Assembly: GCA_965662735.1 (NCBI GenBank)
Contig: CBFIIU010000009.1
Span: 20,522 to 84,521, forward strand
Origin: JAYODZ01 sp965662735
GTDB taxonomy: Bacteria; Pseudomonadota; Alphaproteobacteria; RS24
DNA: 64,000 bases
Direction: 5' to 3'
Shown: positions 16,912 through 24,782 of the stretch, piece by piece
Numbering within the stretch: the stretch's first letter is position 1
Layout: the number at the start of each line of letters is the position of its first letter
The notes under the pieces: model-generated
What the model saw: the letters and a program-made list of their open reading frames with translations, nothing else
The model's database searches: none
What the model was told of the DNA's origin: nothing
Position numbers and translations under genes: made by a program

Positions 16912-18422
16912 TACTCGGCCGCCTTTGGTTGCGAGAGCGTATAGGCATTAGCGTCAAACTTATCGGTCGCCTGCCGATAACGATGCGGAAAATCAGGCCA
17001 GTTATTTGTTATTTTGCCCGCCTCATTTTTATACCAGCTGTCGCAGCCGGCGGCCCAGACAGTCGTTGACATTTTGCTGTTCATTTTGGCTAAAAAGTCA
17101 GTCATGGCGCTGTCCCGCAACTCAATGGCGCCCGCTTGCCGGGCGCCACCATAGGCTAAAGCGCTCAGCACATGGTTCACTTGCCCTTCAATCATGTAAA
17201 TGATCGAATTAGTGCCGAGATTTGTGTTTGGGCCATAAAGCATGAAAAAGTTGGGAAAATGAGGCATAGAGATACCCAGATAGGCCTCAGCGCCATCGCG
17301 CCAAACTTTGTTCAAATCGTGCCCGGCGCGTCCGGTAATGGACAAGGGCGCCAGAAAATCTGTGCTTTCAAATCCTGTTCCGAAAATAATGGCGTCAAAT
17401 TTGTGTTCAACGCCATCGCGTGTGCGAATGCCCCGTGATGTTATTTCGTCAATGGCTGAGGTTTCAATCGATACATTATCTCGCATCAAGGCGGGGTAAT
17501 AATCGTCTGAAATAACTACGCGTTTGCATCCGATCGGATAATCAGGCCATAGAATTTTCTTCAAGGCAGGCTTAGTGACTTGCGTATCAAATTGCTCTTG
17601 AATTTTGTCTTCTAAGCTGCCGGCCATTCGCAGTAAACGGACAATGAAGGGCATGGATTTAACTTCGTTGAAGCCAACAAAGTTGCTTTCAAGCGTCCAG
17701 AAAACAAGACCGCGATAGAAGCGGCGGAAACCCGGCACATATTTAAACAGAAATTTTTGAAAAGCCGAGTAAGGTTTGTCGGTGCGGGGCACGACATGGC
17801 AGGGCGACCGTTGGAATACCGTCATTTGCGTCACAATTTTCGCGATCTCCGGAATAAATTGGGCGGCTGAGGGACCATTGCCAATAACAGCCACACGTTT
17901 TCCCGTAAGATCGTGCTGATGTTCCCATCGCGCCGAGTGGAACACCGGTCCTTTAAATAATTTCTCACCCCGAATGGTTGGCATTTTGGGACGGTTTAAT
18001 TGCCCAAGGCCACTTATTAAAATATCGGTTTCAAAGGTGTTGTCTGCCGTGTCGGTCAGCGTCCATGTGTGGCGGCGCTCGTCATAGGTGGCGCTGGTAA
18101 TTTCTGTATTAAAGCGTGTCTTATCGTAGAGCTTATATTTGACTCCCAATTCGGTGATGTAGGCATAAATCTCATCTCGCGAGGGAAAAGTGCGCGACCA
18201 AGACGACCGGGTTTCAAAAGAGAAAGAATAGAGATGTGACGGAACATCGCAGGCGCAACCAGGATAGGAATTGTCGCGCCAAGTGCCGCCAATATCGTCC
18301 ATTTTCTCCACGAGGGTAAAATTGTCATGACCATGGCGCAGTAATTGAATGGCCATGCACAAGCCACCGAAACCTGTGCCGATAATAGTAATATGTTTAT
18401 TTTTAATACCCGATAAATCCAC
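16911..18422 (-). CDS. Flavin-containing monooxygenase, Baeyer-Villiger type
   Basis: A 503-residue two-dinucleotide-domain monooxygenase. The FAD motif GTGFGGLCMAIQL lies near residue 11, the Baeyer-Villiger fingerprint appears as FKGPVFHSARWE near 155 (F-x-G-x3-H-x3-W, with E in place of the usual P or D), and the NADPH motif VIGNGPSAAQF follows. It should oxidise ketones or similar lipophilic substrates with NADPH and oxygen. A longer frame reaches 18587 but would overlap the divergent dehydrogenase gene; GTG 18422 has GAGGAGA six bases upstream and gives the normal N-terminus, so I chose it. Cotranscribed with the SnoaL-like gene. Confidence 0.85.
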   Translation of the reverse strand: MDLSGIKNKHITIIGTGFGGLCMAIQLLRHGHDNFTLVEKMDDIGGTWRDNSYPGCACDVPSHLYSFSFETRSSWSRTFPSRDEIYAYITELGVKYKLYDKTRFNTEITSATYDERRHTWTLTDTADNTFETDILISGLGQLNRPKMPTIRGEKLFKGPVFHSARWEHQHDLTGKRVAVIGNGPSAAQFIPEIAKIVTQMTVFQRSPCHVVPRTDKPYSAFQKFLFKYVPGFRRFYRGLVFWTLESNFVGFNEVKSMPFIVRLLRMAGSLEDKIQEQFDTQVTKPALKKILWPDYPIGCKRVVISDDYYPALMRDNVSIETSAIDEITSRGIRTRDGVEHKFDAIIFGTGFESTDFLAPLSITGRAGHDLNKVWRDGAEAYLGISMPHFPNFFMLYGPNTNLGTNSIIYMIEGQVNHVLSALAYGGARQAGAIELRDSAMTDFLAKMNSKMSTTVWAAGCDSWYKNEAGKITNNWPDFPHRYRQATDKFDANAYTLSQPKAAE

Positions 18423-18578
18423 AAGGTTCTCCTCAATACGTTCGCACGCATATTGTAGCTGAGCACTAATCAATGACAATGGCTTTTTAGATAAAAGATT
18501 GCGGGCGGGGGTCTTTACGTCGCGCAAAAATCTTTTACTGTAATGTCTAAGAAATAAGACCGTTCTTTGGGAGGAACT

Positions 18579-20798
18579 ATGGGACATCCAGCATTAAATT
18601 TGCGTCAGGCGACGATTGTGAACGTGGTGAGTTTGGGCCTTTTGGCGGCAGGGGCTTTAATGGGCCTGCAACAAGGCAGTGGTGAAACGTCTGGGCCAAG
18701 CGGGCGTGCGCCCGCAGGGGCCAGCACTGATATTGCGCAAATTGATACATCGCGCATTGTCGCCGCCGACAATGAACCCGGAAATTGGTTGGCGCATGGG
18801 CGGACCTATTCCGAGCAGCGCCACTCACTCCTTACGCAAATTAATAAAGAGAATGTCGGGAGTTTGGGGCTCGCTTGGTCGAAAGACATGTATACAAATC
18901 GCGGGCTCGAATCGACGCCCATCGTGGTGGATGGCATTATGTATTTCACATCCTCATGGAGCTTGGTCTATGCCGTGGATGCGAAAACCGGCGAAGAATT
19001 ATGGAGCTATGACCCCGAAGTGCCCGGGGCTTGGGCGCGTAAAGGGTGCTGTGATGTAGTTAATCGGGGCGTTGCGGTCTATGAGGGCATGGTCTATGTC
19101 GCGAGCTTTGACGGCTATCTCATCGCCTTGAATGCCAAAACGGGGGCTGAGGTTTGGCGTCAAAATACGCTGATTGATCGTGAACGCTCCTACACCATTA
19201 CAGGTGCGCCACGCGTTGCCAATGGTCGAATTTTTATCGGCAATGGCGGGGCGGAACTGGGCGTGCGGGGCTATGTATCGGCTTATGATACGAAGTCGGG
19301 AGATTTGCTGTGGCGGTTTTTCACTGTCCCAGGCGATCCCGGCCTTCCTGCTGAAAGCGCTGCTCTTGAAGAGGCCATGCCGACTTGGAAAGGGGGCGAA
19401 TGGTGGAAAGTGGGCGGCGGGGGCACCGTCTGGAACTCCATCGTTTATGATCCCGATACGGAGCTTGTGTATCTCGGTGTGGGAAATGGCTCGCCATGGA
19501 CCCGCGCGATCCGTTCACCAGGTGGCGGCGATAATCTCTATCTCTCCTCCATCGTGGCTTTAAATTCACGCACGGGCGAAAAAGTCTGGCACTATCAAAC
19601 AACGCCGGGCGACACGTGGGACTATACCGCCGTTCAAGATATGATGCTGGCTGATCTTGAGGTCGATGGCGTGATGCGCAAAGTGATCATGCAAGCGCCG
19701 AAAAACGGGTTTTTCTATGTGCTGGATCGTGCCACTGGCGAGTTGTTGCGCGCGCATCCCTATGCGGCTGTGAACTGGGCGACCCATGTTGATATGAAAA
19801 CGGGTCGTCCCGTTGAAAATAAATCGCGGGATTTTAATGCCTCCGGCGAGTCTAAATGGGTTCTGCCTGGGCCACTCGGCGCGCATAACTGGATGGCCAT
19901 GTCATTCAATCCCGATACGGGGCTCGTTTACATTCCCGCAATTGAGAGCCCCTTTGTTTATGATCTTGATGAAGACTTTAAAGCGTCGGGCAAGTTTAAA
20001 TATGTTGAAGGTGGGTGGAATACAGGTCTCGAATTTGGTCGATTGCTGCAAATTATGGGGCAGCACCCCGATATGCCTGCAGCAAAAGGCTATTTGCTCG
20101 CCTTTAATCCTTTAACAGGAAAGAAACATTGGGTGCGCGAACATGGCACACACTGGAATGGTGGTACATTGTCAACGGCATCGGGCCTTGTGTTTCAAGG
20201 TAATGGCGATGGCTATGTCGTGGCCTATGATGCGGTGAACGGCGAGGAGCTGTGGAAGGTGAATACCTATACCAGCATTATTGCGCCTCCCATCACTTAT
20301 AGTGTTGACGGCGAGCAATATGTAGCGATCCAAGTGGGGTCGGGCGGTGCCGGGATTACTGAAGGGTCAGCTCCGATGCCTGCATCAACGAAATATGGCA
20401 ATTTTGGGAAAACGCTTGTTTTTAAACTGAATGGTGAAGGGGTGATCGACGAACCCGAAGTCTGGGCGAAAGAAATTCCCGAACCACCTGTTTTAGAAGC
20501 CAGTGCAGAACAGATCGACCATGGGATGGAGCTTTACCAAGAAGTGTGCGTTTTCTGTCATGGGTTTGCCGTTATTGGTGGCCCTGCGATCCCTGATTTG
20601 AGAAAAATGGGTCCCCAAACGCATCGTATGTTCAAGGAGATTGTGCTGGGTGGCATGTTGACCGATCGAGGTATGTCCGGTTTTGCTGATCGCCTGTCTG
20701 AGCAGGACGCAGAAGATATCTATGCTTTTATCCTCGCACGGTCATGGCAGGATTATCAGGCGCAAGAGGCCGCCAAAAAACAGGCCTCAAGCAAGTAG
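18579..20798 (+). CDS. PQQ-dependent alcohol dehydrogenase with C-terminal cytochrome c (quinohemoprotein type)
   Basis: A 739-residue periplasmic quinohemoprotein. An N-terminal hydrophobic segment (VNVVSLGLLAAGALMGL) acts as signal peptide or anchor. The eight-bladed propeller has repeated W-motifs (AKTGEELWSYDP, LNSRTGEKVWHYQ, AVNGEELWKV), the adjacent-cysteine pair in KGCCDVVNRG that contacts PQQ, and DTWDYTAVQD with the catalytic-site aspartate. The C-terminus carries CVFCHG, a heme c site, and a distal methionine is probably in the GGMLTDRGMSGF region. It oxidises alcohols and passes electrons to a cytochrome chain. ATG 18579 has GGGAGGA upstream. No pqq biosynthesis genes are in the window. 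Confidence 0.92.
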   Translation: MGHPALNLRQATIVNVVSLGLLAAGALMGLQQGSGETSGPSGRAPAGASTDIAQIDTSRIVAADNEPGNWLAHGRTYSEQRHSLLTQINKENVGSLGLAWSKDMYTNRGLESTPIVVDGIMYFTSSWSLVYAVDAKTGEELWSYDPEVPGAWARKGCCDVVNRGVAVYEGMVYVASFDGYLIALNAKTGAEVWRQNTLIDRERSYTITGAPRVANGRIFIGNGGAELGVRGYVSAYDTKSGDLLWRFFTVPGDPGLPAESAALEEAMPTWKGGEWWKVGGGGTVWNSIVYDPDTELVYLGVGNGSPWTRAIRSPGGGDNLYLSSIVALNSRTGEKVWHYQTTPGDTWDYTAVQDMMLADLEVDGVMRKVIMQAPKNGFFYVLDRATGELLRAHPYAAVNWATHVDMKTGRPVENKSRDFNASGESKWVLPGPLGAHNWMAMSFNPDTGLVYIPAIESPFVYDLDEDFKASGKFKYVEGGWNTGLEFGRLLQIMGQHPDMPAAKGYLLAFNPLTGKKHWVREHGTHWNGGTLSTASGLVFQGNGDGYVVAYDAVNGEELWKVNTYTSIIAPPITYSVDGEQYVAIQVGSGGAGITEGSAPMPASTKYGNFGKTLVFKLNGEGVIDEPEVWAKEIPEPPVLEASAEQIDHGMELYQEVCVFCHGFAVIGGPAIPDLRKMGPQTHRMFKEIVLGGMLTDRGMSGFADRLSEQDAEDIYAFILARSWQDYQAQEAAKKQASSK

Positions 20799-20856
20799 CG
20801 CGTCGGGTCGGTTCCAGCGATGGTTTAGCCGGCTGGTGAGAAAAATAAATAGATAG

Positions 20857-20888
20857 AAAGAGCAGGGGGTAACCTCTGCTCTTTTTAT
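20857..20888 (+). terminator. Intrinsic terminator after the PQQ dehydrogenase
   Basis: AAAGAGCAG (20857-20865) pairs with CTGCTCTTT (20876-20884), with further GG/CC pairing inside, and T residues follow. The mirror A-rich side means that it may also stop transcripts of the opposing membrane-protein operon. Confidence 0.8.
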
Positions 20889-20904
20889 TTAGACACCCCT
20901 TAAT

Positions 20905-21453
20905 TTAGCGTTTTGGAGGCAAGTCGGGACGGGGAATATCGCGAAAGGTGAGAACGAGTTGGTTGGCCTCTCGGTCTTCGCCATATTGTCCCTCGCGTTG
21001 GTCGGTCTCTTCTGGTTTGTCGAGATCCCGATCAACGGCTTTAATGGTCAGGGTTGCCTCAAGCGGGTTGCCGTCTTCGATTTCAGATTTGGCTTCTTCG
21101 ATTTGTTGAGCGAGCTCGGGATCAAAGGGCACTTCATATAAGCGCGGGGCTTGTTCTAAAAGGCCAAGGGCGCCGATTTTCTGCCCCAAAATATAGATGG
21201 CACCTTTTTCCCCTAATGCCTTATTCGGCTCTTCGACGACTGCCCAGTGTAATTTGAAATTTGCTTCCGGTCGCTCAGGCACAGCCCAGCCCCGCATATT
21301 GTGAAAATTACGATAGGTGGCGACGTAAAATAAGCTGAGCAAAATAATCATGCTGAGTTTGAGGCTTTTGGCATACGGGCTGGCGATAATCAGGGCCAAT
21401 AAAAGAGCGCCAAGTAATGCATATCCGATGGAGAGGCCGATATACCATGTCAT
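20905..21453 (-). CDS. Membrane protein of unknown function, third gene of ExbB/ExbD-like operon
   Basis: I do not recognise this 182-residue protein. It has two N-terminal membrane helices (about residues 4-25 and 32-50) and a charged C-terminal domain of about 130 residues, with an acidic stretch (DPELAQQIEEAKSEIEDG) and a Pro-rich end. Its start overlaps the stop of the ExbD/MotB-like gene by four bases (ATGA), so it is translationally coupled to it. The context suggests an accessory or effector part of a proton-driven complex. Codon use looks like that of its neighbours. Confidence 0.7.
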   Translation of the reverse strand: MTWYIGLSIGYALLGALLLALIIASPYAKSLKLSMIILLSLFYVATYRNFHNMRGWAVPERPEANFKLHWAVVEEPNKALGEKGAIYILGQKIGALGLLEQAPRLYEVPFDPELAQQIEEAKSEIEDGNPLEATLTIKAVDRDLDKPEETDQREGQYGEDREANQLVLTFRDIPRPDLPPKR

Positions 21454-22076
21454 TTCTGGGTGCCTCCTTCAGCGCGAATGAGATATTTTTGTCGTGTGAA
21501 GATATCCTTCACTGTGCCATCTGCGGCCAGCGTAAACCGGACAGCTGTCTGCTCATCGCCAGCCCCCTTCAAGATGACCTCGCCAGCATAAGTTACGATC
21601 AACTGCGGATTAATTTTTTCAACCTTAATGGATACCGGAACGGGGCGGCTGGTGTTTGACTTATAGTGGAGTACATTCACAACATATTCCCCAGGAGCGA
21701 CGCCGCGTAAGGTGACCGTTTCTTGATTGATCGGGCTTTCAACTTGTCTGCCATTCACGGTGATTAAATCGCCAACGCGCCCTCGATCATCGCGATCTAA
21801 ATGCATGAGCCCTGTTTCGCGCGCATCAAACCAGACCATTTGCCCGCGCGGGTCTTCGACAATAAGGTCGATATCATCGGGATGATGATCCGGCCATTGG
21901 GCGGTGATGATATATTCGGCTTTGGGCGTGACTTTGCCATCAATGGGTTCGGGTTGAATCAGTGCAAAGGCAACAATGAACATAAAGGCAAAACCTAATA
22001 GCGCATTGAACAACACATCCGTGAAGGCGTTTTCTTGATCCTCTGGGGGCGCGAACGGGTTTTCTAGTGTCGACAT
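21450..22076 (-). CDS. ExbD/TolR/MotB-like protein with single membrane helix and periplasmic beta-rich domain
   Basis: A 208-residue protein. The N-terminal segment (AFTDVLFNALLGFAFMFIVAFALI, split here as residues 17-40) has one membrane helix preceded by an Asp, the arrangement of the ion-carrying aspartate in ExbD, TolR and MotB. The remaining 165 residues look like a beta-sandwich (GVAPGEYVVNVLHY, PVSIKVEKINPQ), and there is no OmpA-like peptidoglycan-binding motif. The longer frame to 22160 overlaps the upstream gene; ATG 22076 lies five bases after that gene's stop. Role inferred from pairing with the MotA/TolQ-like gene; not a standard TolR or ExbD. Confidence 0.7.
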   Translation of the reverse strand: MSTLENPFAPPEDQENAFTDVLFNALLGFAFMFIVAFALIQPEPIDGKVTPKAEYIITAQWPDHHPDDIDLIVEDPRGQMVWFDARETGLMHLDRDDRGRVGDLITVNGRQVESPINQETVTLRGVAPGEYVVNVLHYKSNTSRPVPVSIKVEKINPQLIVTYAGEVILKGAGDEQTAVRFTLAADGTVKDIFTRQKYLIRAEGGTQK

Positions 22077-22081
22077 CGCGC

Positions 22082-22618
22082 CTAGTCCATGTTGCGTGTG
22101 CGCAAGCGTTGCATTGCGTCGGCCAGCAATTGATATTGAACGCGCAAGAGTAAGTGGCACGCCAGCCCGGCGAGCGTTGTATACAAGGCGACGGCCATGC
22201 CACCGCTCATGGATCGTAAAGCACTTTGTAAATTGCTGGGGTCAAAAGCGGTGAGGTCACGAATTGGCGATAGCATCAGAATAAAGCCGATAATCGTCCC
22301 CAATAGACCGATTTTGAGACACAGATCAGCGGCGAACCAGCCATGCCCCACCCAACGCACCATATCGGCCTCTTGTTGAGGCGAGGGGGATGCATCACGC
22401 TTTTGCGCTTCGCACCAATTCAGCAACCATAGCCAGCGCAGCGTGGCGACGAGCCAGACCACCAAAATCACGTAAGAAAGATAGCTCCGGTCGCCGGTGA
22501 GCAAAACGCTGATCAGCCCTTGATCGTGGATAATATAGGCACCGAAAAAAATCAGCCCTAGTAAGATATACCCTTGAAGCTGCACCGACCGTTTGGTCTC
22601 CCCACCTTGCGACGCCAT
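22082..22618 (-). CDS. MotA/TolQ/ExbB-like proton channel protein
   Basis: A 178-residue membrane protein with four predicted helices. The segment LCLKIGLLGTIIGFILML near residue 105 and the stretch SGGMAVALYTTLAGLACHLLL near 140 match the two conserved channel helices of the MotA/TolQ/ExbB family (G-T-x-x-G-F, then A-L-x-T-T-x-x-G). It should form a cation channel with the next gene. The operon is divergent from the MFS gene, with a 101-bp spacer. No tolA, tolB, pal or tonB gene is nearby, so it is not the Tol-Pal or Ton system. Confidence 0.8.
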   Translation of the reverse strand: MASQGGETKRSVQLQGYILLGLIFFGAYIIHDQGLISVLLTGDRSYLSYVILVVWLVATLRWLWLLNWCEAQKRDASPSPQQEADMVRWVGHGWFAADLCLKIGLLGTIIGFILMLSPIRDLTAFDPSNLQSALRSMSGGMAVALYTTLAGLACHLLLRVQYQLLADAMQRLRTRNMD

Positions 22619-22719
22619 GACGTTCTCCCCACATGCAAAATTTACTATGTATAATCCATATTATAGGGCATGATTTGACTTCTCTGTCACAAATTCCTCT
22701 TCTGTAAAGTAGGTTTTCA

Positions 22720-24081
22720 TTGTCAATATCTTCCCCGCGCAGCAGTGTTCCATTTTTGACGGTATTTTTGTACTCACTGCCACCCATTGGCTGTGGTTAT
22801 ATGTTCTGTCTCGTCAATCTTTACATTATGAAATTCTCAACCGATGTGTTGTTAATTGCCCCTGCCGTGATGGGCATGATTTTTGGTATTTCTCGGGTGT
22901 GGGACGCAATTTCCGATCCCCTTGCCGGCTATCTTTCAGATCGAACTACCAGTCGGTTTGGTCGGCGCCGACCTTGGATGTTGGCCAGCACCATCCCGAT
23001 CGGCTTGTCCTTTTGGATGATCAGTGCGCCCCCAGAGAGCTTAGGGGAGACGGCTTTAATCCTGTGGATGGCGTTTGCGGTGCTGGCCTTTTACTCCGCC
23101 CAAACAATTTTTGTGGTGCCGCACATGTCCTTGGGCGCCGAGTTGACCGACGATTATCATGAAAAAAGCAAGGTGTTTGCCGGACGTCATGCGGGTTGGA
23201 TCGCGGGCTATATCTCCGCTTTACTGACCATGTACTGGCTGATCGCGGCTGAGCAGAAGGGCGAGGACCATGTCCGGGCCTTGGCAGAAAGCCAATCGAT
23301 TATCGCGGCATTTGTTACAGCGGCAGGACTTTTGATCTGCGTCTATTTTCTGCGTGAACGGCCAGAATTTGCAGGTCGCGGTGCCAAAAAACCCTGGCGC
23401 GCCGTGGGTGATATTTGGCGCAATGAGCATGCGCGTCTGTTATTGGTCGTGACCTTTATTGAAAATATGGGGGGTGCTGTTATCACCATTCTGACTCTTT
23501 ATGTGGCGGAATATGTGATTAAAAACCCTCTCATGGCACCGGTGTTTATTCTCAGCTATATGGTGTTCTCGTTTTTGCTCACTCCTATTTGGGCGCCTCT
23601 CGCGCGGCGTATCGGAAAAAAACGACTATGGATTTTTTCTCAGGCAGCCACGGCCGTGACCTTTTTGAGCATGGGGTTCTTGCAGCCGGGTCAGGAAAAT
23701 CTCCTGATTTTCCTCTCTGCTGTGGCCGGAACGGTTGGCGGATGCGGGTCGATTATTAACCCATCCATCAAGTCCGATATTATTGATTATGATGAATATC
23801 TGACGGGCGAGCGAAAAGAAGGAGCCTATTTTGCGGCATGGAATTTTCTTGCGAAATCCGCCTATGGCGTCATGCTGGCGATAACCGGCGTCGCGCTGGG
23901 GTGGTCTGGTTTCGTGCCCAAAGCGGATCAAACCGAGTTGGTCGAAAATACACTTCGGTTCCTTTATGGAGGCGTGCCCTTTATCGCCTACATGATCGGT
24001 GCGTTATTATTGTTCAAATTTAAGTTCAATGAGGCCGAACATGCTGTGGTCAAGGATGCCCTGTTAAAGGCGCGGGCTTAG
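22720..24081 (+). CDS. MFS transporter, glycoside-pentoside-hexuronide (MelB-like) group
   Basis: A 453-residue, twelve-helix symporter of the GPH/MFS_2 group. The loop DRTTSRFGRRRPWMLAS near residue 70 is the hallmark of this group, and YDEYLTGERKEGAYFAAWNF near 345 is its usual C-half motif. It probably imports a sugar, glycoside or other organic solute with sodium or protons. The first helix (FLTVFLYSLPPIGCGYMF) begins soon after the TTG at 22720 and no ATG precedes it in frame, so TTG is the likely start; the ribosome site is weak. The next gene is a methyltransferase 50 bp on. Confidence 0.8.
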   Translation: MSISSPRSSVPFLTVFLYSLPPIGCGYMFCLVNLYIMKFSTDVLLIAPAVMGMIFGISRVWDAISDPLAGYLSDRTTSRFGRRRPWMLASTIPIGLSFWMISAPPESLGETALILWMAFAVLAFYSAQTIFVVPHMSLGAELTDDYHEKSKVFAGRHAGWIAGYISALLTMYWLIAAEQKGEDHVRALAESQSIIAAFVTAAGLLICVYFLRERPEFAGRGAKKPWRAVGDIWRNEHARLLLVVTFIENMGGAVITILTLYVAEYVIKNPLMAPVFILSYMVFSFLLTPIWAPLARRIGKKRLWIFSQAATAVTFLSMGFLQPGQENLLIFLSAVAGTVGGCGSIINPSIKSDIIDYDEYLTGERKEGAYFAAWNFLAKSAYGVMLAITGVALGWSGFVPKADQTELVENTLRFLYGGVPFIAYMIGALLLFKFKFNEAEHAVVKDALLKARA

Positions 24082-24131
24082 TTTCGGATTAGCAGCGGTT
24101 TTCGTACAAAAAGGCTGAAGGGGTCTGACTG

Positions 24132-24764
24132 GTGATAGACTTGCCCATCGATATACACATCGATTTACCCATCGACATTGATCAGGTGAAAGGTTTTTTA
24201 GACCCCCGTGAGGGCGCCCTTTTGCATGATCTCGCATTGCAACAGGTGCGCCATGGGCTTGTCGTTGAAATCGGAAGCTATTGCGGAAAGTCGACGGTTT
24301 ATTTGGGGGCAGCCTGTCAAAAAGCGGGCGGTTTAATGATTGCCGTGGATCATCATCGCGGATCTGAGGAGAACCAGCCGGGGCAAGAGTATTTTGATCC
24401 CGATCTCTTGGATGGCTCGGGCATGAGCTCGCTCTCGGCTTTTCGTGACACCCTTCGTGTAGCGGGACTAGAAGACACCGTCATTCCGATTGTTGCGCCC
24501 TCCGACTTGGCCGCGCAGATTATTCATCAACCTCTGGCGATGGTTTTCATTGATGGTGGGCACTCAATGCCAGCGGCATTAACCGACTATCGAAGATGGG
24601 CGCCCAAACTGAGCTGTGGGGGTATTTTGGCAATCCATGATGTTTTTCCAAACATTAAGGATGGCGGACGCCCGCCGCATGAGATCTATAAGATGGCGCT
24701 GCATTCGGGTCTGTTCGTTGAACAAGCCGGTGTAAAATCATTGCGAATTTTGCGCCGATTATAA
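24132..24764 (+). CDS. Class I SAM-dependent methyltransferase (Methyltransf_24 type)
   Basis: A 210-residue methyltransferase. Motif I is LVVEIGSYCGKSTVYLG near residue 40, followed by the acidic residue of motif II in MIAVDHH and the late motif MVFIDGGHSMPAALTDYRRW near 140. Proteins of this kind are often linked to glycan or cell-surface gene sets. It starts with GTG, and the first 16 codons are made of a 12-bp repeat that gives a four-residue period (IDLP/IDIH), so the N-terminus has been stretched or rewritten by repetition. It converges on the glycosyltransferase operon and may belong to the same pathway. Confidence 0.8.
   Translation: MIDLPIDIHIDLPIDIDQVKGFLDPREGALLHDLALQQVRHGLVVEIGSYCGKSTVYLGAACQKAGGLMIAVDHHRGSEENQPGQEYFDPDLLDGSGMSSLSAFRDTLRVAGLEDTVIPIVAPSDLAAQIIHQPLAMVFIDGGHSMPAALTDYRRWAPKLSCGGILAIHDVFPNIKDGGRPPHEIYKMALHSGLFVEQAGVKSLRILRRL
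24135..24182. repeat. 12-bp tandem repeat forming the start of the methyltransferase gene
   Basis: Four 12-bp units start at 24135, 24147, 24159 and 24171. The middle two (ATCGATATACAC and ATCGATTTACCC) differ in two places. They encode the first residues of the protein in frame. Confidence 0.65.
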
Positions 24765-24782
24765 TCGGCTGCGCTTTGTTCG

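Noticed and set aside
18423..18587. Extended N-terminus of the flavin monooxygenase up to 18587
   Set aside because: It would overlap the divergent dehydrogenase start; the normal N-terminus begins at GTG 18422 with a good ribosome site.
20905..22618. Zorya-type antiphage system (ZorA/ZorB)
   Set aside because: The channel protein is short without the long ZorA tail, the second protein has no OmpA-like domain, and no helicase or nuclease genes follow.
20905..22618. Tol-Pal or TonB-ExbB-ExbD system
   Set aside because: No tolA, tolB, pal or tonB nearby, and the second protein has a beta-rich domain of a size unlike TolR or ExbD.
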